12,098 nt of DNA from Geosiphon pyriformis (GCA_016748015.1 JAAOMT010000058.1:131559-143656); one strand, 5' to 3'; numbered from the stretch's first letter, positions 1 to 9,043 are shown. The notes: generated by a model from the letters alone, not told the origin. Program-made: numbers and translations.

Positions 1-144
1 TTGAAAAATTATGTAATTTTTAACTTATATATAATATAAAAAAAAAATTTTTTTCTCTTTTTCATTCCAAATTTCTAAAAAAAAGTCAAAAAAGTTTTTT
101 AAAAGAAGTTTTTTACAATTCAGTATGATAAATCCAAACTGTTT
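1..144 (+). other. AT-rich leader upstream of LINE ORF1 remnant
   Basis: There is no ORF here. The stretch is made of A and T homopolymer runs. It shares short words with the region upstream of the minus-strand LINE copy: ATTTCTAAAAAA near 70-81 and AGAAGTTTTTT near 103-113 here, and the same words at about 6119-6143 read on the minus strand. It may be the decayed 5' leader of the element, but low complexity makes this weak. Confidence 0.3.
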
Positions 145-798
145 ATGCTTAATTACAAGATTACTATTGGTCTTAGTATTGCTGTTATGAAAAAAGCTGT
201 TAAAAATTCTGGCTCTAATGGTGGCTTCAAGACTGTTTTACCAAAAAAAAAGAGAAGAAGTAGTGTTTTGAAAGATAGTGTCAATGATAGAGAAGTTTTG
301 ACTAAGATTCAAAATGGTTATTCATAGAGTTCAGAAACTAGTAACACTACTGAGTCTGATAGTATTGATATGAAAAAGGAGTGCTTAATAGAAGAAACCA
401 GTTTTAATTATGGTAAAGATGGTGTTTTTGCTGATAAGAATTTTGATCAGACACTTAAAGATTCATAAGTTAAGACCAAGAAGGCATTAAGTAAGCCATT
501 AGAGAAAATTATTTTTTCAGATAGTGGTAATGATGATGAAGTTCTTTCAGATGCTCCTTTAGGACTTCTCTCTCCCTTGAAAAATTTGGTTAATGTTTCT
601 GTTCATAAATTTTTTACTTTAGATATTAGACTGAATAATATTTCTGAAAAAATGTCTCAAGAGAAATGTATATTGGTTAAAAAATTGTTTTTAGGTGTTA
701 ATAGTTTTGGAGAAGAGTCTTTACTCTCTCAAAATTTGCTGAAATAGTTAGAGCAATATTCACTTTTGAATCAAGCTTAGTTTAAGCTTCAAATATGG

Positions 799-1627
799 TG
801 TTATGAGATGGTTTTCTTGTTATATTTAATTGCTGATATCCCACTTTAATTGCAATCAGTCTTTTGTGAGTTTCTCAATTCTATTTGTGTGATAATGTCA
901 TTGTTACACTGAAGGCTTTCTTTTTACTGTTGTGATGTAAGTTATTCTTTAATTCTTGATTGTTGTGTGTGTTTATGTACTCCTTCTCAGAGGCTGAACT
1001 GAAATCTACCCACTGTCTGGGGTCTTCTCTGAGGCTATCCTTGCAATTGCCTAATGTGTTTCTCTAATCTAGAAACACAGAATGTTAATGGTTTTTAGCA
1101 CTTTTCTAATTCTCACAATAAAGCTTTTATCAATTAGTAACAACGTAAATAATCTTGATCAAGGATTATTCTTCCAAGGGATTCAGTTGATGAATGATAG
1201 TTTCATTCAATAAATAATACAAATAAGTTTCTTAATACTTTGGGTTGTGATAGTTCCATTTTAAATATTCTTTTTCATTTCTTTTTGATTTTTAAAAGTT
1301 TCTTGGGATATTTAATTTAAAAGTATGATTTGATAAGTTATGATTTTTATTACTTGATTTTTTTTTTTCCAATATTAAAACTACTGTATATATACATGTT
1401 TGTAGTTCTACGAGAAAATACTTTCTTTTTGATATTTCAACCTGGTGTTTGCTGCTATCACCAGTTGGTGTTGGCTGCTATTGTGAACTGGTGCTTGCCA
1501 CTATCGCGAGATGGTGTTTGCTACTATGTTAATCATTACCTTTCTAAGATTATTATTGTGCTATATTATGATTGAATAGTTTGTATTATTTTTATGATTC
1601 TTTTTGCTAAATTCTTAAACCGTAACA
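799..1627. mobile_element. 829-bp insertion, probable solo LTR
   Basis: The ends are TGTTATG (799-805) and CGTAACA (1621-1627), a 7-bp inverted repeat with one mismatch. The flanks are the 4-bp direct repeat ATGG (795-798 and 1628-1631). Removing the element and one ATGG copy rejoins the surrounding LINE ORF1 in frame (SNM then AKIVKIF), which supports precise insertion. TG...CA ends, a 4-bp target duplication and no coding capacity fit a solo LTR of the Ty3/Gypsy type. A small non-autonomous DNA transposon is the alternative. Inside are an AATAAA at 1117-1122 and a 23-bp tandem repeat at 1442-1533. The short ORF at 1330-1575 runs through that repeat and shows no recognisable domain. Orientation is unknown. 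Confidence 0.6.
1442..1533 (+). repeat. 23-bp tandem repeat, 4 units, inside the probable LTR
   Basis: The units are 1442-1464, 1465-1487, 1488-1510 and 1511-1533, each beginning (C/T/A)TGGTG followed by TTGCTGCTAT-like sequence. They have exactly the same length and diverge mainly in the last nine bases. Unit 3 keeps CGCG there, while units 1 and 2 have CACC and TGTG. Repeats of this kind are common in LTR U3 regions, but the function here is unknown. Confidence 0.85.
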
Positions 1628-1896
1628 ATGGCAAAGATAGTAAAGATTTTTGTAAACACTAATCTTAAAAAATCTTTTGTGCATTCAGATCAGACTGTGG
1701 TGTTAAAAAAAGTTCCAATTGGTACTTCAGTTGAGGCTGTACATACTGTGCTTTTTGAGTTTGGTGCTGTTGTGTTGATCAAAATGCAGTTGGTGAGACT
1801 GTGACAAAAAGCTGTGGTAGAGTTTACCTAATCAGATTAGACTGATTTGGTTACAACTAGATAGTCTGTCTTAATCGAGAAAGATGCCATTATTAC

Positions 1897-2530
1897 AGGT
1901 AATTATTTGGGGTCTCAAAGCAAATAACAAACCCATAACTTGGTGCTAAATTGATATAAAGATATTGGTGATATCTGAAAATTGTTTGTATCTGAAGGTC
2001 TTTAAAATTTGAAGGTTTGGGTTGGAGTTTTTTGTATAATAGACAGAGATTTAATAGTGTCTCAGTAGTCTTCCAGAATCACAATTCTGTTGAATTTTTT
2101 TCTCAGTATAATGACTGGTAATCTGGCAGAGATACCATTCTGGTAAGCTATTCTTGAATTATTAAACTTTATATCCTTCCTTTGGGGTTTTTTACCAGGC
2201 TATCTTTGACATCAATAACTCAGTACTTTATTTTTTAATCAATTAATCAACAACAAAAAATAACAAAATAACACAGAAAAAAAAATAAAAAAAAATAAAA
2301 AAATAAGCCAAGGCAATAAATGTTAGTATTCTGTCAATAGCTATAATTAAGAGCTATTGTTCCAGTGTGGTTAAGTATCGATTACTATCAATATGAAGAG
2401 TTGATAGTGAAGAGTGGATTTGAGATAGTGAATAATTATTTATTAATATTTGTGATATGAAAGGTTGCTTAGATTAAATCTAAACTGAGAGGTCTGTCTT
2501 TTCTACTTCTAATGCTACCACTATATATAC
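1897..2530. other. Unassigned, probably repeat-derived DNA
   Basis: ORF1 homology stops at about 1896 and nothing recognisable replaces it. The stretch is richer in mixed sequence than the AT spacers. One plus-strand frame around 2120-2260 reads like a short degraded coding segment (for example LYPSFGVFYQAIFDINNSVL) but has stops and no family I can name. A purine-rich A-run (2254-2306) follows. Direct repeats of GATAGTGAA occur near 2403 and 2424. It could be another decayed LTR or element body inserted in ORF1. Confidence 0.35.
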
Positions 2531-2539
2531 ATAATTGAG

Positions 2540-2571
2540 ATTCCTCAATTCCTCAATTCCTCAATTCTTCA
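2540..2571 (+). repeat. 8-bp tandem repeat (ATTCCTCA x4)
   Basis: Three exact copies of ATTCCTCA (2540-2563) are followed by the variant ATTCTTCA (2564-2571). They lie just left of the 40-bp repeat and use similar ATTCC/GGAAT words, so the two arrays may share an origin. Confidence 0.85.
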
Positions 2572-2576
2572 CACCA

Positions 2577-2712
2577 GGAATCCTAGAATTCTTGGAATCC
2601 TGCAATTTTTTTGAGAGGAATCTTGGAATTCTGGAATCCTGTAATTTCTCATATAAGAATTCTAAAATTCCTGAAATCTTGCAATTCCTCTGAAAAAAAT
2701 CCTGGAATTTTA
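2577..2712 (+). repeat. 40-bp tandem repeat, about 3.4 units
   Basis: The units are 2577-2616, 2617-2656 and 2657-2696, followed by a partial unit 2697-2712. Each unit is two half-units: a 16-17 bp half such as GGAATCTTGGAATTCT, then a 23-24 bp half beginning GGAATCCTGCAATT. The spacing is exactly 40 bp despite substitutions, so the array is real although diverged. The 70-codon ORF across it is a by-product. It lies between the 3' ends of the two LINE remnants. Confidence 0.8.
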
Positions 2713-2769
2713 CATTTTACTATATCTACCTCTAATTGGCTAATTTATATGCTAATATACTTTTTATAT

Positions 2770-4173
2770 TCTATAAATAACACCATCCATAATTGTGTTG
2801 ACCATAGATTTGATTTTACTTAACTCCAAAATCAATTTATTATCCACAACCAGATGATCAAGAATAATTTTCTGAAAAGATCAATTCAAAACATTCTTGA
2901 TCATTTTATTTTTATTAGAACAAAAGTTTTTTATCTATTTATTTATAGCTTTTCTAATTGAATTATTTTTGACAACTCTAAACTTATAATATTTGGACTT
3001 TTGGTAACTCTTTTTGACTTTTGACAAATGAATCTGAATTATCTTTACACTTACATTATTATTGAGCATTACATGTGCTTTGGCTACTTTTTTCATGTCA
3101 ATAATAAACCAAGTATCAAGAAAACAAATGGCATTCAAACACTAACCTGAACTTATACTCTTCATAAGTTTTGATACCAACAACTTTAACTTGAAAAACC
3201 TTGACAAAAGCTTATTTCTAAAACAATCAAATTTACTGAACCACAGCTTAGAAAAAATCTTATTAGCAAAGCTGACCACAACATCCTTTAAAACTTTCCA
3301 CATAGTATTCAAATTACCACAATTTCTAACACTATTGAATTGAAGCAACAATTTTGAGAATTTGTCTAAAAAGTACTTCTTAAACCAGAACCACTTGTTA
3401 GCATTGACATCTTTAATCTTGAACTTCTACTTATTTTTATTTGTCTGTTTATGCTTTACAACAAGACAAACATCCAAAAGACCACCTAAACCAATTGTAA
3501 TTGAGACAGCTTTGTAATTAGTATCAAAAAACTCAAAAACAAAATTAACTTTATGACTAGTAACAGCAAATACCAGACTTTGATTTACAAAAATGAAGTC
3601 AATAACTTTTTCAACATCTTTAAAATTGCTTCAAGTAAAAGTCTTAACCAAAGAGTATTTACCAAATGAATTGACCAAATTCAAATCCAAACAAAACCTG
3701 AAACTTGAACTTTTTTTAAACCCATTCTTATTGAAATTTCCACTCAAGACTATGAAACTGCTAGAGTTGACTGCTTTAACTATAAGAAAATTGACTTTCA
3801 AAGTAAGATTAAATCTAATCTCAGCAAAAACACCAGCATATAAATTTAGAATTGAAACTAAAAGCTTGTTTTTGAAAAGAAGCTGTACTAAAATAATTCA
3901 ACTTAGAACTTCTTTAATCTTAGAAACATAACATGTAATAAAATTATTTATGATAATAACTATCTTAGCACCAAGAAACCTCTTGTTCAAACCAGATGAA
4001 AAAATTCTTACTCTATCAAACTTGTTCACAATTCATGGCCTAATGCTAGATCTTAATTTTGTTTCTATAATAATCAAAACCATATTTTCTGATTTTTTAT
4101 GCCAACAAACAATGTTTTTCTGCTTAGCAAGAACATTAATACCTCGAACATTGCATGTAGCAATCCTTTAGAC
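2770..4173 (-). pseudogene. LINE ORF2 remnant: APE-type endonuclease and linker, no RT
   Basis: Reading down from 4173, one frame runs about 1.4 kb with only stop codons and no frameshift. It starts with IATCNVRG (endonuclease motif with Asn). IIETKL with the catalytic Glu follows, then a long middle with LYAG. Next comes SGNFN, where relatives have GDFN, then VIDFIFVN and FFDTNYKAVS, where relatives have an Asp-His pair before KAVS. So two catalytic positions are lost (D to N; D-H to N-Y) by changes that fit G-to-A and C-to-T. The region after it contains KKSYQKSKYY and MIKNVL, then IILDHLVVDNKLIL and NTIMDG, matching the linker before the RT domain as I recall it. Stops fall mostly at expected Trp or Arg codons, for example at 4033-4035. 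Homology ends at about 2770, before any reverse transcriptase motif. Confidence 0.75.
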
Positions 4174-4184
4174 CAATTTACTTA

Positions 4185-6019
4185 TTAATAGAAAAAAAAT
4201 ACCAAAGAACTTAGACCAGCACACAACTGATCTAATTTCACTAGAATTGAACTAACAGAGACTTTGAAAGCCACCAATTTCGATTCTAAACATTTTATTT
4301 TAGTAGTCAAATCTTTTAAACTACTTAAACCCAAAGCTGAAACACTAAAAAAAACAAAAGAAAAAGACAGAAACATCAACTTAAGACCATTCAAAATCAT
4401 ATTTAAACCCAAATTCATATTAACAGCCATTGAAATAGCCAAGACATAAAAGGAAAAAAGAGGAGCCAGCAGCACCAATTTTATATTGCTGAGTTTGCAC
4501 ACTAAACCAAAAACTTAATTCATTAAAAGCTCTAAGAAACATTTCAAAAAGACCAAATAAGCATCCAAAGATGAGTTATTAGATAAAACAAGAAAAAGAT
4601 TACCACTCAAATCTAAGGCACTAAAAAAGAAGAAACCAGAACCAAAACCATAAACAAGATGAGAAGTACTGAAAAAAAAGACAAAGAAAACTATTTGAGC
4701 TTATAATTTGCCATCAAAAGTGGCAAAACAAGAGATAAAAACATTTTTTTTGGTGTACAATCTGGCTAATTGAAGATGATTTACATTAGAAGCAGACTTT
4801 TTAAATGATCTTAAAAGCTTGGAAGTAGATACAACCATTGTACTACACTCCAAAGCAAAATAACCAAACCTTTTATATTTTTTATATTACACCAGATCTA
4901 TTCTTGTTCAAGAGAGTTTAATACCACCAAAAATTGATTCTGTATAAAATACAAACTCCAATTTTTCATTAAATTCAAAACAAATTACAGCACAACAAAC
5001 TTTATTGCCAGTTTCTAATAATTAATTTATGGTGCAAGTTTTTTTACCAACTCTTTTTAATAAAATGTCCAGATCATAAACCATTGTTCTCACAAGTAAG
5101 GTAAACAAAAACACTTTAAACTAATTCTTAAATGTCCAAACTTTATGATCCTCTACAGTCTTGGCTATATGTACAGAATCTTTTCTGATTAAGAATGACC
5201 ACTTTGAAATCAACTAATTAGTTTAATCTAATTTGGCAAACTCCACTATAGCTTTCTGCTACAGCCCAATCAATTGCAACTTAATAGACACTATTTGTTC
5301 ATATTTGGCTATTGCAACAATAATTATTTTTTTTGATGTATCTATAAGAATTTTTTTAATAATTATAGCTTGATCCAACCTGATTCTTTGTCTCTTGAGA
5401 TTGCTATTTACTTTAATATCCTTATCTTTAGCCAATGATATGGCTTTATTCATGCTCTCTTTTAAAGTAAATATTGATCAGATAATTTTTTCATATTTTG
5501 AGAGGGTAATAGTTCTTCCAAAACCATTAATATTTGAAAATAATTTTCTAATCAGCTGAGTTTTTGCCATTACCAATTTTTTTTTTACTGCAGAAAAATT
5601 GATATCCAAAGCAAATAACTTTTTAACAAATGCCTCTATTTGAAACTTAACAATCTTTAAGTTGATCAATTTTCTATCCAAAAGGATAAGTAAGTGAAGA
5701 AAAAAAGAGATCTCATTATTATTTATATCAAAGTTTGGAGAACTGAGTAAAGAGCCAAAACCAGTATCAACATTAATACATTTAGTTTTAAAAATAGTAG
5801 TAGTCAAGTCCAGAAGAAACTTACTATTAACACCAGATATTTCAATATTTTTCTTATTATTAAACAAACTATTCACATCAGAAAACATATTATTACCAGA
5901 CTCAGATTTAATTAAAGATATATCTTTCTTATTACCAAAATGTTTTATATTTTCAAGAACAACTTTCTTCTTCTATAAAAAAAACCACTAGCAGAATTAT
6001 AAAAAACACTTTTAAGCAT
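4185..6019 (-). pseudogene. LINE ORF1 remnant (RRM-like, zinc knuckle lost)
   Basis: ORF1 of the same minus-strand element, immediately upstream of ORF2. It starts at an ATG at 6019 (MLKSVFYNSASGFF, then an RRRK cluster). One frameshift near 5960 precedes VVLENIKHFGNKKDISLI. From there a single frame continues to 4185 with about ten stops. Recognisable parts are FALDINFSAV, MAKTQLIRKLFSNINGFG, and the RRM-like IIIKKILIDTS to VSIKLQLIGL (5259-5453). After those come VGKKTCTIN and a decayed CCHC knuckle near 4840-4890, where only the last Cys of the expected C-x2-C-x4-H-x4-C remains and the other three positions are Tyr. The C-terminus has LESKLVAFKVSVSSILVKLDQLCAG, probably helical. ORF1 and ORF2 are in different frames, about 12 nt apart. 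Its N-terminus differs from the plus-strand copy, so the two belong to different subfamilies. Confidence 0.75.
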
Positions 6020-6119
6020 TTTTTTTTAGACATATTACTAATCAAAACAACTTCCAACTCCATAAAAAAAGAATTATTAAGTAAAAAAATATTGATATAA
6101 ATTAATGAAAACAAAAACA

Positions 6120-6185
6120 AAAAACTTCTTTTTTAGAAATGTGTTCTTTAAAAATTATTTGGTCATAAAAAAAAAAGAAGTTTTT
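6120..6185. repeat. Inverted repeat, 15-bp arms
   Basis: Arms 6120-6134 (AAAAACTTCTTTTTT) and 6171-6185 are perfect reverse complements with a 36-nt spacer. They lie about 100 bp upstream of the minus-strand LINE ORF1 start. They are mostly A/T homopolymer, so they may be chance or a remnant of the element's 5' leader. Confidence 0.5.
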
Positions 6186-6665
6186 CTGTAATAAATATAG
6201 TTAATTAAAATATAATAATACAATTTATTAAAATACTAAGTATTTATACATGTTTTATTTATATATATATATATTTTTATTTAATTATTTAATTTTATTA
6301 TTTTACATATTCAAATAATAAATAAAAATTATAATAAATACATAATTATTAATTTTTTATTTAATCAAAATTATTATATATTATATTTTTTAATAATTAA
6401 TTAAATAAAATTATAATTATAATAATAAAATTAAAAAATAAATAATTTATTAATATTATTAACAAAATTAAAAATAAAAAAATTGGTTAATTAAAAAAAA
6501 TAATTAAGCAATTACCAATTTTAAATTATAAAAAAAGATAAAATATTAAAAAAAATATAATAAAAAAATAATAAAACATATAATTAAAATTAAGTTAATC
6601 TAATTTAAAATAATAAAATACAAACATATAATTAAATTATTTTGATTACTATAAAAATATATAAT

Positions 6666-6713
<48 letters not shown>

Positions 6714-7048
6714 TTTTTAGTTAAAATTTTTTTTGAATAAAGTATTAAATAAATAAAAATCAAATTTTTGTTTTTTAAATATTAAATATTTATTTTAATT
6801 CTTTTTTTTTTTATATAAAAAATTTTTTCAAAAAATTATTGAAAAATAAAACATAAAAAATGAAATTTAACAAATAAGATTTATTTTTATATATTAATTA
6901 AAATATTAATATTAACAAAATAATTTAAGCATTTACAATTAATAGATAGATAAATATCAAGTCATTAGAATATTCTTTTATAAAAGCAAAATTCCAATAA
7001 AATATTTTCAACTTTCTCAAAAATTGTTAAAAAAATTTTTTTTTAAGG
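6186..7048. other. Very AT-rich spacer, no gene seen
   Basis: This is about 860 bp of almost pure A and T with rare G or C and dense stops on both strands. It contains an AAT microsatellite (6667-6712) and many short palindromic AT words. It separates the transposon-derived left half from the lipase-like gene pair. The part near 6990-7048 would be the 3' UTR of gene A. I see no clear AATAAA on the minus strand there. Confidence 0.7.
6667..6712 (+). repeat. (AAT)n microsatellite
   Basis: About 15 AAT units are followed by AAATTTTTTA. A similar right flank occurs at the microsatellite in intron 2 of gene A (7833-7862). Confidence 0.95.
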
Positions 7049-7831
7049 CTAATTAGATTTTGGTAAACTTTTGGTATATGTTTCTATGATGTTATTTATG
7101 TTTAGATTTTCACAAAATTTCATGTTTTTTCCAAAATATGGACCATAACGAAAATCATCTGGTTTCCCAGTTTTTTTTGAAAATCTGACTTCATGGTCAC
7201 GAGCATTACATTCCTAAAAAAAAAGAAAAGAAGAATAAAGAAAAAAAAGGTTAAAAAAATTAACAAGGTCAATAAAAATTATTTTAATAAATGATAAATC
7301 TATACCGGATGTTCTTTATATGAAATTGTGGAAAAGCACTTGTATACTATTGGATGATTATTTTCGGGACAATTACAGTTTAAAGTTTTTTCATCTTCAA
7401 TCCAAAATTCAGGTTTGAAATGTCTAAATTCCTCAGAAGGTATAGGGTATGAATTAAGCGGTATCTCACTTTCATCACTCCATCTCAAAAATCTTCTTGG
7501 TCCTTTGACAGGGATTCCAGGTAACCAATCATCCATTAATGTGACACGAAAAATCTCGATATTGGGGAGGGGGAGATTTTAGCAGAGAATTTTTTTTGAA
7601 AATTGAATTCAAAAATAAAGTAATCAAGAAATTTTTTTTTTTACCTCAAGTCTGGATTGAGCAAAAGCTGTAAAAATGTCATTTCCCATTCTCGGTTGGC
7701 CAAAACTAACAAGAATTAGTTTCTTTTCTGGTTGATACTTTTCGAAAAATTCCAGAGCAGCAAAGACTGCGTAGGCTAATTTGAATATATATTATTAGTG
7801 ATATATCATTTTTAATATATATATATTTTTA

Positions 7832-7864
<33 letters not shown>

Positions 7865-8722
7865 TTTTTAATTTAAAGAAACTCACGAGTGCTTTCCCCA
7901 AATCCAGTGAACTCAAAATTAGAAAAATTAGGTTTTGGCGGCAATTTTTTCAAATAGGATTCAAGAGAAAGGAAGAAAATTTCTCGACCATATTTTTCCC
8001 ATTTTTTGTAATAGTTTAGTGCGATCCAGGCACCAGGTACTTTTGGGAATTGAATGAGTTGTGATGATAACCATAAATTTTGTGTCAACTTTTTAAAATT
8101 TTCGACATGATTATAGGCGAAACCAAATGTGATTTTTGAATTATCGTGTGCTAAAGAGGAAATTGAAATTCGACGCTCGACTATCATCAATAAAGTTTTC
8201 AAATGGATTAGAAGGGAAGGGAATGGAATGGAATGGAATGGAATGGCATGGAAGGAAGGGGGAAGAAAATGGAAAGAAGAGGAGTAGGGAAAAAAAACTG
8301 AATCCTAAAAACAAAATGGTTATAGATTGAGCACCTTTTTCTTGACCAATTTGATGTTGTAGATAACAGTGTGCAGTCCAGGCTAAGTTTGCTTTGCTAG
8401 CAAGTAAGTTTAAAATATCTTTATCCTTGACAAGAGTTTTTTCTAAATAAACACTTGGAATATTCCTTGTTTTTAAATCAAATTTTTCAGATTGATTGGT
8501 TAATTCATTTGTTTTTAACATTTGCTGCTGCTGGTGCTTTCGGTGATGGTAATGGTGATGGTAATGGTAATGGTGATGATAATGATGATGATGATGATGA
8601 TAATTATGTTTTTGATTATTATAAAGAGATTTGAATGTTTTATCATTTCTCATATAAGCTATAAACAAAAAAATAATAACCATGAAAATATATTTGAACA
8701 CCTTTCTAAATTCTTTAAACAT
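7049..8722 (-). CDS. Gene A: secreted class 3 lipase-like protein lacking the Ser nucleophile (5 exons, 398 aa)
   Basis: Predicted exons are 8722-8335, 8150-7887, 7775-7645, 7554-7306 and 7213-7049 (stop TAG). All introns are GT-AG, all junctions keep frame, and three introns match gene B in place and phase. The N-terminus is hydrophobic (about residues 8-24), a signal peptide or anchor. A His/Tyr-rich tract follows (about 41-63, 16 His), then Q4, then the alpha/beta-hydrolase domain. FGQPRMGNDIF is the typical post-elbow motif of class 3 lipases. The elbow reads GFGEST (212-217) where active members have GHSLGG, so the nucleophile position is Gly. Asp270 (MDDWLP) and His306 (RHFKPEFWI) fit the rest of the triad. 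The FRGT oxyanion motif is also absent (TFGFAYN). The C-terminus is Cys-containing (NCNCP, ECNAR). Intron 1 has a weak donor (GTGCTC), but its site matches gene B. Fold assignment is confident; catalytic loss is inferred. Confidence 0.85.
7833..7862 (+). repeat. (AAT)n microsatellite in intron 2 of gene A
   Basis: Ten or so TAA/AAT units lie inside the 111-bp intron 7886-7776 (minus strand). The matching intron of gene B also carries an AAT array. Confidence 0.95.
8221..8250 (+). repeat. GGAAT pentamer repeat in intron 1 of gene A
   Basis: Five exact GAATG units (8221-8245) are followed by one GCATG variant, inside a purine-rich strand asymmetry that runs on to about 8290. It lies wholly in the 184-bp intron 8334-8151. 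Reading through it as coding gives low-complexity peptides in both strands, which supports splicing it out. Confidence 0.9.
8527..8602 (-). repeat. CAT-type trinucleotide repeat encoding the His-rich tract of gene A
   Basis: On the coding strand this is a run of CAT codons interrupted by TAT, TAC and CAC, giving 16 His and several Tyr within residues 41-63. Gene B has a TCA run at the corresponding place. Confidence 0.9.
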
Positions 8723-8735
8723 TTAAGTACTTTTT

Positions 8736-8753
8736 TGTTGTTGTTGTTGTTGT
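8736..8753 (+). repeat. (TTG)6 repeat just upstream of gene A
   Basis: Six TTG units lie in the expected 5' UTR of gene A, about 15-30 nt upstream of its ATG on the minus strand, where they read CAA. Unstructured CAA-rich leaders are common in eukaryotic 5' UTRs. No specific role is shown. Confidence 0.8.
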
Positions 8754-8786
8754 TATTATTTTTTTTGAAAATAATTAAATTTTTCC

Positions 8787-8794
8787 TATATATA
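8787..8794 (-). promoter_or_regulatory. TATA-like box for gene A
   Basis: The minus strand reads TATATATAGG about 65-72 nt upstream of the gene A ATG (8722). Given the AT-rich background this is only a candidate. Confidence 0.35.
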
Positions 8795-9035
8795 TGGAAA
8801 TTTTTTAATGAATCATTTAAGGAATTTTTAAAATAATCAATTTTTTTTTATAAATTTTAAATCAGATCGAGTATTTAAGGATTAATAGAAAAAGGAATTC
8901 GAATCCGGGGAATCTTTGATTTGAGAATTTTGATGTAAATCTTTATAATTAAAGATATCAGTAACACATAATGTACTTATCAAAATATTCGATTTCTTAT
9001 CCAAATTTATCATGAGATAAACAAAATTTATTCTC

Positions 9036-9043
9036 TATATAAA
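9036..9043 (+). promoter_or_regulatory. TATA-like box (TATATAAA), upstream of gene B
   Basis: TATATAAA is followed by CCCC, about 350 nt upstream of the gene B ATG. It is a textbook TATA form but farther from the start than the one at 9151. Confidence 0.35.

Larger units (their letters stand above)
145..1896 (+). pseudogene. LINE ORF1 remnant (RRM-like), interrupted by an insertion
   Basis: This is the decayed N-terminal half of a non-LTR retrotransposon ORF1 (nucleic-acid-binding protein). The frame opening at 145 contains MKKAVKNSGSNGGF, a basic KKKRR cluster, an acidic TTESDSIDM stretch and the motif LKNLVNVSV. Stops lie at 325-327 and 466-468. A frameshift near 720 moves the frame to TLSKFAEIVRAIFTFESS, with another stop at 783-785. 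The frame breaks at 798 and resumes at 1632 with VKIFVNTNLKKS, then VVLKKVPIGTS, then VLIKMQLVRL, an RRM-like beta-alpha-beta pattern. More stops follow from 1802. The stops sit where intact relatives, as I recall them, have Trp or Gln. Homology ends near KDA at about 1890, and no CCHC, endonuclease or reverse transcriptase follows. The first ATG may not be the original start; the ATG at 187 is equally plausible. Family identity comes from memory and from its similarity to the second copy in this window. Confidence 0.72.

Noticed and set aside
1330-1575. 81-aa ORF across the 23-bp repeat
   Set aside because: Repeat-derived translation inside a non-coding LTR-like insertion; no domain and no start context.
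2854-2904. Perfect 12-bp inverted repeat (ATGATCAAGAAT and its complement)
   Set aside because: Both arms are codons of conserved LINE residues (MIKN and ILDH), so chance is the simpler explanation.
3593-4171. Plus-strand ORFs at 3593-3931 and 3950-4171
   Set aside because: They are antisense to the LINE ORF2 frame, which has clear family motifs on the minus strand.
4264-4449. Plus-strand ORF of 61 aa
   Set aside because: Antisense shadow of LINE ORF1 (the LESKLVAFKV segment is on the minus strand).
8136-8330. Plus-strand ORF rich in GMEWNG repeats
   Set aside because: It is a translation of the GGAAT microsatellite in intron 1 of gene A.
8522-8836. Plus-strand Met/Val/Ile-rich ORF
   Set aside because: Antisense of the His-tract codons and TTG repeat of gene A; low complexity.
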